From contig FN648327.1 in NCBI GenBank assembly GCA_000310025.1, forward strand, positions 255,451-319,450: a stretch of DNA of 64,000 bases. The letters run 5' to 3'. The notes under the pieces are model-generated. The model was not told where the DNA came from, searched no databases, and saw only the letters and a list, made by a program, of their open reading frames with translations. Of this stretch, positions 48,793 through 60,559 are shown piece after piece (positions within the stretch are counted from its first letter, which is position 1; each line of letters opens with the position of its first letter). Origin of the DNA: Ectocarpus siliculosus. Lineage: Eukaryota > Sar > Phaeophyceae > Ectocarpales > Ectocarpaceae. The position numbers and the translations under genes are program-made.

Positions 48793-51700
48793 ATGGTGCT
48801 TATCAGAAGATTTATCACGGCTTGCACTTTGTTGGCATGTTGGTCCTGTCAGCGGTGCTCCGGATTCGTTAGCTCGCCGCTTCGGTCGGCACTGCTGTCA
48901 TCTGTCGGGATGAAGCAGCACAAACATGACGATCGCAGCATACGGCGAAGAGACGGGACGAGGATGGCGGCCGCTCCTACCGAGCTGTGGGACTCTTACC
49001 TCCATGCCCTCGAGACAGCCCCGCTGTTGACCAAGGTTAGGCGGATACCCTCCCCCCTCTTTCTGTTGCCAATATGTAGTCAGAGGTTGTCTGACGCGGA
49101 GTGCTGACTGGTATTTACGTAGCCAAATGACCCCCTCGTCTGCTGCTCCGATCCTGTCTGTTGCTGCACTGTAGAACCAGGTCGTGTAGAGCAGTTTTGT
49201 CCTTGCCAGGTAGCGCTTGGATTCCCTGGGATGTAAGTCAATACGAGCGGGGATCCCAGTCAGTACGAATAACACGAACGTGATAGGCGCAAACTGTGTT
49301 TTTCGCAGCTCTCTGATATTTGGCAAGTGCGACACATCGTCTAATATCTGTATGCTATGTACCACATGATACATTACTGCTGTACTTTGGTCTTTGTCCT
49401 TCCCTGTCCATACAGCAGGACTTGTCTTTATCCCTCGCTGTCCACGACGAATACACCCCGTCCTCTGCCTAAATGTAGACCCAGCGGTCATTAGCCTGTT
49501 CTCGTTGTTCGCTAGCCGCCGGTTATCACCGCCTTGTGGAATGGGACGACGCTTTACACGAACGATAAGACATGGGAAAAATACAAAGATACACGCCCCA
49601 CGGCACTGCCTCCTTTTTACTTTCGCACGCGGTATCCGAAAAATTCTTCTTTAGGGCATTTGTCGGTTTGGGCGATGCTGTGTACGAGTCTGCGGAATTG
49701 TGTCTGGGTGGCGCAGGCGTATGCTTGCCGGTGCGGTTTTCACAAAAAGAGAAGAGAGGGCGAGGGAAGAAGCAAGCGGTGTAGGTGGTGTCCGAACACA
49801 ACCGTGTTATGTTCTGTCTCAAAAGTTGTTTCGTTTAACCTCACGATGCAAGCTTGCTCGGTTTTCACGAGTATACCCTTACGCACCGCGCATCCCTCAC
49901 AATCGGCGAACAACAGCATAGTCTAGCCCTGTTTGGAGGACGTACGTGACGACAGTGCAAAATTCGAAGCCCATTTTCACTGTGAGGGGGAGCGGTTGGC
50001 GATTCCTTACCGGAAATGCCGAGTGGCCCAGCTCGAAGGGATTCTCTGGAAGAGCTTTTTTTCTATTTACGAGACGTTCGATGTTGGCACCGTTGCTTTC
50101 GTGGATTTTTTCCCGGTGGAGGGGGCCGGGGAGGGGGTGGGGGCATCTTCAGCCATCCTATTGGCGGATAAAGGGTGGGGTTGCACAGTTTCCTGCAAAA
50201 AGTAGCAAGAGCCATGCTGTCGAAAGTGGTACCCTCTCTTCCTTTCTGTAAACGTCTATCAAACCCTTTTTTCGTCGCCAGTCTATCACGGCGGGGTGCA
50301 TCTTCCCCGCCGCCGACTCCGTGGCTCAGTGGTTCGACAACAAGGGCCAGGACGACGGAGAGCTGCAGCAGCAATGGGACATCGCGCGGACGCTGCGCTG
50401 GTTGTTCTTCGGCTTCGCGGTACAGGCGCCATGGAACCACGTGAGTTCGTTGGGGCAACAGGACTGCGCCGTACGTTCCAACGTTGCTGCTGCTGCGGTG
50501 GATGCTATCGTTGCTTTCATGTTCTACAACGTCGGGACCTGTACGATCCCTTGTCGCTACCGGTCCAAACCATACCGAACCTCTATCTCTCACAGAGTTG
50601 GATCTCCTTGATTTCGAACCATGACACATCTCCCACACAGCTTGTTCGTGTAGATGTACTCCGATGACAACCTTCGCAGTTTTGCGACGAGACCGTTCAT
50701 ATTTGTTTCGGGTTCCCAAGAAGGGTGCATTCTCAAGGCCTTGATAGTGGCCCCGACGGGTTCGAGAGAAACTCTGGGGTGCTACATTTTATTTCTGTGA
50801 GCTACACCCCGGACTTTGGACACGCGTGTGCGGGTGGACGATGGGTAGATGGTACACGGACCTTTTACTAGTTTCCCTCTATCCCATCGACCCTATGTCT
50901 TGCGGTCGACTGTGTACCAGGAACTTCATTACATATTGCGGCTTTGCTCCGGACGTGGCGTTTGTACCCCGGCCGGCACCCACCTCTCTTTACACCCTGT
51001 TGTGACTCCCTCTCAGACTTCTTCTCAGCACCCCACCCCCCACACGGTCACATATCCCCTTCCGCTTCGATGGTCTGTGTTCCTCACCGTATCCGTAGAC
51101 ACTAACCACCCCGGTTCTGTGTGCTCTTGTATGTATGTCGCACGCACATTTGTCTGTTCAGTTCTTTTACGTCCTCCTGGACGGAGCGTTGCCCCCGACC
51201 CCCGACCCTCTTTCGACGACGACGGCTGTGAAGGTTTTGATCGACCAGTTCGTGCAAGCACCAATCTTTACGGTGGTTATCTTTGGGGTAAGTGTCAGCG
51301 GACTTTTTCTGCGATTTTTCGAAGTCTCTTAAGCACAGCGGAGTAGCTGCTGTGCTTTGTGTGTCAGAAGAAATCGCTATGTTGCGTGCTTCGTGTCGTT
51401 GCTTTCATCGTTGATGTTTGGCCGTCATGCGAACCTATGCGGTGCCTCTTTGGGCGATAATCGTGCAAGTGTCCATCTCCCGCGGTTCGATCCCACCGCA
51501 CGGCTCACTCCATTCCGCTTTTGACCCCCCTCCTCTGTCATGTCTCTTCTACTTACAGGTCCTCGGCCTTCTTGAAGGCAAGGCTGTGGCGGACATCCGG
51601 GAACAGCTGAACCAGGACTACAAGAGCACGATGCTGGCAAACTGGGGAGTGTTCGTCCCCGCGGCCGTCGTGAACCTCGCCTTCTGCCCCCCGGAGCTGC

Positions 51701-52948
51701 GAGTCCTCTTCCTGAACGTGAGTTTGCTGTTGCCAGAATTTTTCGTTGATTTTTTTGCTTGCATGTGTCGTCGTCTTTAGTTGCTGGTTCGCGTGTTGGA
51801 GGTATATATCCCTTTGCGGGTTGCGACGCGATGATGTGATTTGTGGTGGTGCGCTCGCCGGTCGCATCGTAAGGGTGTTATGGCAGGTTGCCTCGGGCAA
51901 AACCGTGCTGGTTCTCTAAGAGATCGTCGGTTATCTGTTTGAAGGTAGTGGTGTAGGGGGCACACGGACGAGATGCAGATTCGCACACAACCAATCAATA
52001 CCTACGTGCAAAGACGCATGGGTGCGTCAATCTTGGTGCATCCTTACGACCCCGGTTTTGTCAAGGAAGGAAGAAAGCGGTAAGCGAAGACGAACAACCA
52101 TCGGCTAGTACTCGATATGATGCAGAGAGTACAGACGAGAATACGATTCGCATGTGCATAAAAACCTCAATCAGTCGCTCGCTTTCATTCTTGTTGCATT
52201 GCCACAGCGTTCGATGCCACACGCATTGTTTGCGGGTGCACGGATCAACGGCAAATGATGATGATGCGTGTGTACCGAAAAGGAATCACTAACCAACATC
52301 AACGCATACTTGTTCATACGTACGTCACACGACGCACGCTCCCTACTGCTGTGATGCCAAGCTAAAACAATCGCGACGGCCCAACGCTGCTGTACAGCAC
52401 GCCACGGCCGCGACACGACCGCTCATCCCAGTTCAAACCACGGGCACGACCACTCATCCTAGTTCATAGCGAAGAACGTACCCGCTCGTGTGCTGGTACA
52501 CCGAGAGATGTAGAGAATCGATAAAGCCGATGACAAACATAGTAAACATTTTATCAAAGGAGCCGCCGAGAAGCACATGCTCGCGCGTATGTACAAGAAC
52601 AAATTAATAGTTGCGTCCGAACGCGGCGGAATAATCTGCACCGCGAGGCACGTTGTATTGCAATCGACAAAGTACCAGACTACTCCTACCGCGACATAAA
52701 ATACACGCGCCCACGCGGCGTGCTGATATCCGAGGTGGCTTCGAAATCACATTGTATTTGGAAAGAGCTTGTGTGTGGACTTGTGATTTTTAACGGCCTC
52801 CATTCTCTGCTTCTCCTCTGCCCGTTCCTTGCTGCCCCCGCCGTGGCCGTCGCCACCCTCGCCGGTGCAGGTGGTGTTCTTTGGGTGGACGATATTCCTC
52901 AGCACGGTCGTTAGCAAGGGCCCAGGGGAAGCAGTAGAAGAAGCCTAG
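48793..52948 (+). CDS. Mpv17/PMP22 family membrane protein (five exons)
   Basis: Exons are 48793-49035, 50282-50440, 51162-51287, 51559-51717 and 52871-52948 (TAG). All junctions are phase 0 with GT-AG borders, giving 254 residues. The family pattern is complete: ELWDSYLHALETAPLLTK; CIFPAADSVAQWF with RTLRWLFFGFAVQAPWNH; FFYVLLDGALPP with VKVLIDQFVQAPIFTVVIFG; NWGVFVPAAVVNLAFCPPEL RVLFLN; VVFFGWTIFLSTVVS. Mpv17 proteins are four-helix channel-like proteins of mitochondrial, peroxisomal or plastid membranes. About 60 extra N-terminal residues (MVLIRRFITACTLLACWSC...) look like a signal sequence followed by SGF, so delivery to the plastid by the bipartite route is a reasonable inference. A mitochondrial location is the alternative. 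Intron 1 (1.2 kb) and intron 4 (1.15 kb) hold no recognised genes. Confidence 0.88.
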
Positions 52949-53544
52949 ACTTCCCGTTTAGTCTTGAGATGTTGATAGATTGCGCCGGAGTGTGGAGCGC
53001 TGCGATGGAGCGCGGCAGAACGGCGATGGCAAAGGCGAAAGGCGCGGCAGAGAACGCCCGTAGAATGGGGGCGCACGCCTTTTATGGGTGGCCGACGCAG
53101 GTGGCGGGACATCCCTCAAGCGTAGCGGTTTTTCGACCGGCAGCAAAACGCGAGTGTGCTGCTGAAGTAGGGTGAGGGGGGCGCTAGTGGGAGCCGGATT
53201 CGAGTGGTGAAAATACGGTCGTACCGAGCAAGACTATCATCATGAAGGCGCGGTTCGTCGTTCGTCTCCAGCTTGAACTCTGCTGAACAATTGGATGAGC
53301 GGAAGCTCGGGCGTGTTTGCACAGAGTGTTTTGTAGGACTCTCTTCCGCTAGTGGCACGCGGGAGGGATAAAGACAGGGAGGGGGGCCCCTTAATTTCGT
53401 GTGCCTTGCTGGATCGGCTGTACTGCTCACAATACACTAGCCGAAGCACTCACGGGCGCATGTTATTCATGTTTGTGCGTCGCACGCAATGCACGCTCCA
53501 AGCGTTCACACGCTGCTCTATTCAGAAGGTGTGGTTGGAACCCA

Positions 53545-56500
53545 TCAGTTCGGAACGCTTGTCAACGGAGCCGTCTCCTCCGTCGACGGGCGGTGGGACC
53601 CCCCAACAGAAGCAGCAGACGACACGAGACTGAGCTCGTCGCGGTGCCATATTCCCGCCACAGGGTCGCCGTCGCCGGGAGCTCCGCCGGGGGGAACGTA
53701 GAAGACACCCTCCCCGTGTCGCAGCCCGTCGAGCCAGAGCCCTTCGTACCTGCTGCCCGAGGCGTACTCGCACACGCCTGTTTGAGTCCGGGCAAGCGTG
53801 TGAATAAACGAGGTTATGTTATTTAACACACAAAAGACCTCAACCGAACACGAAATAAACCGAGCACACGGCCCTGAATTCGAGACCGCCCTCTTGGAAT
53901 CGAGCAACGTGAACCAGATACACGGGGGATTGGGGAACGAAGTCCACAGTGCTACATAATGGCGGGTTTCAAAAGAAGGCCAACGGGCGACTAATAGGCG
54001 GTTGCTGGAAGCACCAAGACAAGTTCTATACAGATGAAGCCAGAGAAAGAAACATAAGTGAACGGTTTGTGTGACACGTGATTATTAGTTTCCCGTGCTG
54101 AGGGGCGCCACGCCTCTGCAGTATTTAGTACGGGTTTCAGATGAGCGTTGTATATCACTCTGTACAGAGGCATAGTTTTCCATCGAACCTACGCCGCGTT
54201 TTCATCAATCCCTCTCTGTCATCTGCCCCCCCCCCCTGTAACATTCCGCACCTCTGCCGCATCGGACCCCCCCAACCCACTTCCCGGTGTAGACGTGACG
54301 CGTAACGCCGCAACGAAAGGTGCCAATACCGTTCTGCCGTCCGTTTCTCCAAGCCCCTGTTGACAACAGAAACACGTCCAAGATGGCGGTCACAGTTTGG
54401 TTTGGGGCAAACCCATTGTGCAAGGTACATCGGAAACCCTGGCTTTGACATATGTCGTTCGTCTAGTCTACTGAAGGTGTTTTGTGATGTACTCAACCGC
54501 TCCCGACGTAAATATGTCTTCCGCTGGTGCAGTGTTGAAATAGATGGTCAAGCTTCAAGTGACGCTTCAAGGACGCAAGTAGAAAAGGGTCGTTCCGCAC
54601 ATGATACTATGTGGTCTACCGCGACGAAAACTATCAATTCGCACCCTTGCCCATACTTTGGAACACTGTTCCAGCCTTGACTTCTGTTCACAGCGTTTCA
54701 TGGGCAACGTGAAAGCCAACACGATAGCGCTGGCCACACCAAACACAAGAGTACTCGGCCTGTGTTGGCGTCGCTGGTGATTCATACTCATCACAACATG
54801 CTCGACTTGAAAATCGTGCCAGGTACCTCGCAACGCTCTTGCCAACGCCACATTCGACGCGTAGCGCAAGAGTTAGTTCGTCGTAAAAGCAAAGTTCTTC
54901 GGCGTGACACTCTTCATTCAACCGCAAACAGCGTTGTTCTCTTCACCCTCATATTCGCTTCCGTCCGGCAGGTCCAGCCTGCCGTGGCCCTCCCGCTTCC
55001 CCAGCCGGTACTGCCCTTCGTAGACGCCTCCCTTGCCCGGAAGTTTTTCCCTCCCGCGGGCTAGCCCCTCTTCCGTCCACAGGCCTTCTATTGATCCGCC
55101 GCTGCCGCCACCTCGTCCTGCAAGTCCCGAGCCCGACCCGGCAACCGAAGAGCTGTACCGGTTACTTGGTGCTGCCGGTGCTGCCGGTGCTGCCGCCACC
55201 ACTCGCAGCGACAGGACCCCCCTGCCTAGAGGTCGACCCCCCACCCACTCCCCATCGTACGAGTTCGGAATGGTCGGGATACTGGTAGCACCCGGTGTGC
55301 CACCTGTGGCCACCGAACATCCCCCGCCGCAGCCGGCAGTGAAGAAGGAGCAGACGCCGTGGCCATCGCGGACGCCTCGCTTGAAGTCCCCCCGGTAGCT
55401 TGCCAGCGGGGGACACCCAGGGCCGAAGGCGGCGACAACAATGGCTGTATCCTCATCGACGTCTGCAGCCGCACCTCCTCCTCCTCCTCCTCCTCCTCCT
55501 CCTCCTCCTCCTCCTCTTCCTCTTCCTCCGTCTCCTCCCCCACCACCACTGCCACTGCCACCACCTTTTGCCCCCTCGCGTGGAGCCGCATAGAGGCGCT
55601 CGCCCCGTCCATGGGGCTTGTCTGCATCCCAATCTCCTGAGTACGACCCATCGCTGCCGCCCCCACCACCGCCGCTCACCGTGACGGCAGCTGGCCCTTC
55701 TCCTGCCGCATCCACCGCCACCCCGTAGTCGCACCGTCCCTTGCCCTGCCTTTGGCCGCTCGCGTCCAGCTGCCCGGTGTAGACGTCTCCACCGTCGAAC
55801 ACCTTGGTGGTGGCGGCCTAGCATTGGGTACGTGTGAAAGTGCACGCGTCAACCTATTTAATTACATTAACAGCAACGAGAGACTCAGCTGCAGCAAGCG
55901 CTAACACGTAAATCAGTCCTGCTCCAGGTTTCAAATGTCGTCGAAACCAAACCCTATCGCCGATCAAGATCGCGTTCGCAGAGGACTGCGGGGCATTAGA
56001 CGCAAGGTACGCATGCCGCAGGAGCAATGAGATGGAAACCATCGATGGTGGTACGTTTCCATGTGGAGCTTCAAGTTGGGCCTCAACATGTGAAGGCGAC
56101 ACAGCAATAATGGTACGCTGCGTTTTGCCATTCGAACATCGCCAGAAGATTCACCACCAACAACGGAGAACTTCGTCCAGAAATATCGGGTTCATGGAAG
56201 GTCAATATGTTCAGTCCCAGGATACTCAGCGAGGTTTCGAAGTGCTTCGTTGTTTTGAAGCATGGCTTCATGCCTACAACGTAGAGAGAAAAGAGAAACA
56301 GGAGGGGCTCTGTCTTCGTTTGATGCTCCAAGACAACCTCTCCGACATCGCCCTACACGACGAGACATGTAAGGCAGTGGGGGAGGTCGGGCTGGGGAGA
56401 GGTGTCAGGAAGGACATGGGGAACAGGGGGACCTTTGTTGCGTTGGCAAGAAGTGTTGGTCGGCCTCGATGATTTGTATGCACACCGGTCGCCCCGGTGG

Positions 56501-59500
56501 TCTGGTTGGTAACGTCGAAACCTTCTAGAGGTCAGGTCAGGGGTTCGAATCCCGGCGTAAGCGAGCTTTTCTTTGAAAGTGCGTTTTTCTCTCGCTTCCG
56601 CCCCTGGCCTAGTGGATAGCGCTAATTCCGTGTGTATACAGAGGGAAGAGAGTGCTTGAACTCTTCTTGCATTTAAAATCGAAGGCGACGTACCGTAGGA
56701 GGGGAGGGTAGAGAGGGGCTCTTCTTTGTGACCACGGGTTGGAGTAAACAGCACTAGTGCTGTGAGCGCTGATTTGAAGTGAAGACAAAAACAAATCCAG
56801 CGAAACATTATCGGTACCCGAGGTATCACAAACCCAGTTTCTCTGTAGGCATGGTCCATTAAGGGAGAAGGCGTGTTTTTTGTTTTCGTGTTTTCGCATG
56901 TACAGCCTGAACCGCTACCGGAGTGCGTAGTGTCCAACCCACCTGTGAATCTTCGCCACTGGTACCCTGGCCGCCTCCCTCCTCGTCGGCGAGGCCATCG
57001 CATCCCCCGTCCCCTCCTGCGGCCGCGCCGCCGCGAAGGTCCAGCACGAAGGCCTCGTCCGGCGCCGCTCTGGTTCCGTCCCCGTGACAACCACCAAACA
57101 AAAACGCCAGATTCCTCCCGCCACCGATGCCACCGCTGCCACCGCTGCTGCCACTGCTGCTGTTGCCGCCACCGCCGACGTCGCCGCATCGGTTGCCGTG
57201 GCCCTCATTGTCACCGACGGGCACAGAGACCATGGCGTGACTATACCGAGGACCCGGGCTCGGAGGCGAACTTCTTGCAAGATGGAGCGGCGCGACAGTC
57301 CCGTCGTGGCGCAGGACGATAGCATCCTGTGCGAAGATGACGACGAGGACAACGGTTTTGTGGTCAAGGTTTCAGTGTTGTGGTTTCTCTGCACCTTTCG
57401 TGTAGCTATGAGCTGAGTGTGGGTTTTGGGGAGGTCGTTCGTCTCTCCTTAGGTCCATGGACAATGATGTATTTTGAAAGTTTTGTGTTGCTTGCGACAC
57501 AATAAATGGTTAGGATGGTTTCTTGACGTAAGCCTGATGAACGCTACGCGGTACAAGTATGCCATCAGGGGTTGTGAGAAATACCGAGCGGGACAGATTT
57601 AGCCACTTGCGGCCAACAATGCAACTATGATTCTTAGTTAAAGTATGCAGACCTATTTCAAAAAGATTCGAATAGTTGGCGTGCTGCGAGGCAGGCAAAA
57701 GGTGTTCATCACCGTTCTTCATACTATGTAGCAGGGATAAGCAAGGAATACGATAATCCTCTACGCAACTCCCATTCGCAACTCCCGTTCCTACCGGCAG
57801 GCACAGCCTTGCCACAACACCCCGCTCGGCCACGCATCGCGCTTTGCCCATGATGCCCCCAAACTCACCCCGCTGACAGCGGCCTCGCCCACAACACCTC
57901 CGAAGATAAGGATGCTCTCGAACACCAGCGGGTCTCCGCCTTCGTCGTCTCCGGCATGACAGTCGGTGCTTTCCCCCTGCCGGCGATCGTCGCCGCTGCT
58001 GCTTCGGCTGCCGCTAGTCTTGTCGGCGTCCTTAGTGTTAGACGTTTTTGACCCCGCCGCGCCTTCTTTGCCCCCTCCCTTCTTCTTCGCCGTCGGTGAT
58101 ACCGCGCCGTTATCGGGATCTGTCGATGGCGTGCTCCCTGGTCCTGCCGCTGTTGATACCGGCCCCCACAACTGCACGTTGGGCGTTGCCGCCGCTGAGG
58201 TTTCGCTGGTCTCCCCTCGGATCGGCGGCGGCGACGACGAGGCTGCGTCAGGCACGGCAGCGGCGGAAGAATCCGGTTGAGATGCATCCTCCTCTGGTTG
58301 TGGCCGATGCGGTTGCTGCCCGCCGTCATCGCTGTTCTCCGTTTCGACACCCGTTACCGAAACCGCCGTGTGTAAGCACCGCTGTTCCGAGAGGCCAACG
58401 CCTCCGACAGCCTGGAAAGATGACCAGATCAAGCCAACGGCGTCGAGCAGATAGATTGTAGAACACCCCCAGCTCTTCCCGCCTCCGACGAACACGACTT
58501 TCCTCCCGTCATTGACAGGCGTGGCCGTGTGGTACGCGGCTGGTGGGGGGCTTTAGGTTCATGCGGATCGCGTGCGGAATATATGCAGGTACAGGGAATA
58601 AGCGAAGATGCGCATGTATGATACGGTGGTGCAGCGAAGGTACTTTGTAAACAGGTCTTCAGCATTGCAGGAAACCGGGGTCCGAGCCGTTGCGTGCTGA
58701 AAGTGCTTGACTTGGGGCTAAATCAAATCGCAGAAAATCACAGCACTCATGCGCATTCCATGTTTGAAATGAATATTAAACTGTGATATTCAACCCTGAA
58801 GCTGGATCGTTGCACAAAGCCCTCAAATAAAACAGCCGCTTGTGAAAATGTTCCCTCAAAGAACCACCTGCAACAGCGGTCCGAGAGGTGATTGAAAACG
58901 GAGTGTGCTTACCCCTCGCCTTCCGGCAGAAGCCGTTCCCACCGGGCCATCCTGTTGGCATCGCCGTTGCTTCCCACGCTACCAACGTCGCCGTTTCCTG
59001 CTGCTCCCTCACCCCGCTCTCCACCTCCTCCTTCAACACTGGAAAGATGACCCGGGAAAAATGCCCAAAGGTCTCCCAGCAACTCCGAGGTCTGGTTCAA
59101 CCCTCCGTGAATCAGCATCGCACGCTCGATGCCGCCCCCACTGTCGCCACTCCCCTTCTCGCCGCTGGGGTCACTGAAGCTACCGCTGCCAGGCACGCAA
59201 GCTGCGCACGAGGCGTGAAAAGCCGTCGGAGGTGGAATAATTGGGGCTGCCCCCAACTCGGCTGTTGCATCATTGCCGTTGCCATTGCTCCCTCCTGTCT
59301 TTTTGTTGGTTGTCGAGGCTTCTGGTGTACTCTGCACTATTGCGGGGAAAGTTAGCACTCGCCACACCAAAGCTCCGGACCCCAATTTCGGGGTAGCCTC
59401 ATAGACATCTCCAAGTTTAGGATACGCAGGCGATCCCGTGCAATTGTTGCGAGCAGGGGTGGGGTTCGATGCCTCGCCGCCAAAGAGATATATTGAAGAC

Positions 59501-60509
59501 GACAAGGGTGAGGCTGCACGCGACAGGTCGACTAGGGTGACGGCCGCATGTCCAATCCTCGATACTGGGATATCGCCTTCTTGGGAAGCGGTGATGCGGG
59601 CAAGGGCGGGAGAGGGAGCAGGACCAGCTGCTGCAGCAGCACGGGACAAATCAGCAGGAGCTACTGTGACCGATGGCACTGATGCCGCCGAGGCTGATGC
59701 AGTTGCTCCAATGCGGTCCGCTGCTGCAATAGCGTGGCTATTGGAGATCCCGTTGGACGAATGTGGTCGTTGTTGTTGTTCCTGTTCCCCCCATGAAGTC
59801 CGGAGAGAGCAAGGTGGCGACCATCGAAACAGGTGCAGGGCGATGTTGGGGTCGCTTGTTTTCGTTCCCGACCCACCCACGAGATACACCCTGCGCGTGG
59901 TGTTCGTCACCGAGGGAAAATATATGAACACGATAAAACACTGCTGTTGGTGTTTCGAAATTGTTATTATGCCGTGTGCAGCAGTATGTGTACGGCAGGC
60001 TAGACTGACAGCATACTGGTACAGTAGTGCAATCTACGAAATTGGAATCATAGACTTCTACTGTAGTGTTGCCGATTGACGATCAACGCATTTCTCTATG
60101 CATGCCACTGGGCCCACCATGTGGGCCCTTGCTCTTCTGTGGTTCCATGTACTGGCCAACACGGCGAAATAAGACTGCAGGACCGAGCGCACTGGCTGTG
60201 TGTGATTCGCGAGAGAGTCAGTGCACGAACACTACAACACAAGATCGATGTCAACAGCGGATAAGAAATAGTCCAAGGGCAGGAAGAAAACAACGCTTCC
60301 TTCACTTCTACTCTTCTCGTGAACTGCTCTTTCGCTGATATAGCACACCATACAATAGCCTGGTTGCGTAGACTTTGGGCATCATCAACTCTCCTCTGCG
60401 GGACTTGCCTATTTCCGACGACGCAGGGTATGGCCCCGCCGACGTTGTCGTTGTGATCTGCGGGTGGTGATCCATCACATGTGTCTACCTTCTGCCACAA
60501 CACTCCCAT
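53545..60509 (-). CDS. Kelch-repeat/MORN-repeat fusion protein (seven exons, GC-AG first intron)
   Basis: Exons on the minus strand: 60509-60409, 59890-58913, 58550-57869, 57326-56943, 55817-54947, 54356-54252 and 53777-53545 (TGA). Summed length is 3354 bases with every junction in phase, giving 1117 residues. Residues 1 to about 715 carry Kelch blades (CVVGNRVYLVGGSG, RIGHAAVTLVDLSRA with SSSIYLFGGEA, ERAMLIHGGLNQTSELLGDL, AYHTATPVNDGRKVVFVGGG, SILIFGGVVGEA, PRYSHAMVSVPVG with LAFLFGGCHGDG), separated by Gly/Ser/Ala linkers. Residues about 715 to 1100 carry about nine MORN repeats (DVYTGQLDASGQRQGKGRCD, YEGQYRLGKREGHGRLDLPD, YEGAWRNGRQNGIGTF, YEGLWLDGLRHGEGVF). A Kelch propeller typically binds proteins, and MORN arrays act as scaffolds, often near membranes; no enzyme domain is visible. 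No stop or start codon separates the halves, so a single gene is favoured over two. It converges on Mpv17, with 596 bp between stops. Confidence 0.85.
55475..55515 (-). repeat. (GGA)n repeat coding a poly-Gly tract in the first MORN exon
   Basis: About 14 GGA codons on the coding strand between MORN repeats 2 and 3. It is in frame, so length changes would alter only linker length. Confidence 0.85.
56490..56640 (+). repeat. tRNA-derived SINE-like sequence in Kelch-MORN intron 4 (antisense)
   Basis: An A-box-like TGGTCTGGTTGG (56498-56509) and a B box GGTTCGAATCC (56542-56552) lie at tRNA spacing, so an internal Pol III promoter is present. The T-arm has only three base pairs and the acceptor stem does not close, so this is not a functional tRNA gene. 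About 50 bp downstream, TGGCCTAGTGG (56605-56615) is another good A box with a weak B-like GCTTGAACTC. A dimeric SINE head is possible. Confidence 0.5.
60407..60410 (-). other. GC-type 5' splice site, Kelch-MORN intron 1
   Basis: Exon 1 ends GGAAATAG followed by GCAAGT. Joining there to acceptor GCGCAG/GGTGTATCTC at 59890 restores a Kelch blade exactly (CVVGNRVYLVGGSG). No GT donor nearby keeps the frame. AG/GCAAGT is the known consensus of rare GC-AG introns. Confidence 0.7.
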
Positions 60510-60559
60510 CGACTCCTTGATACCACTATCCTGACACGCCTGCTACTCGCGGCGGGAGC

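Noticed and set aside
48898-49491. 198-codon minus-strand ORF in Mpv17 intron 1
   Set aside because: It overlaps Mpv17 exon 1 in antisense and has no domain or splice context. Judged a chance frame.
50063-50719. 219-codon minus-strand ORF
   Set aside because: Antisense shadow of Mpv17 exon 2, which has full family motifs and phase-consistent borders.
56490-56562. Functional tRNA gene
   Set aside because: A and B boxes exist, but the acceptor stem does not close and the T-stem has only three pairs.
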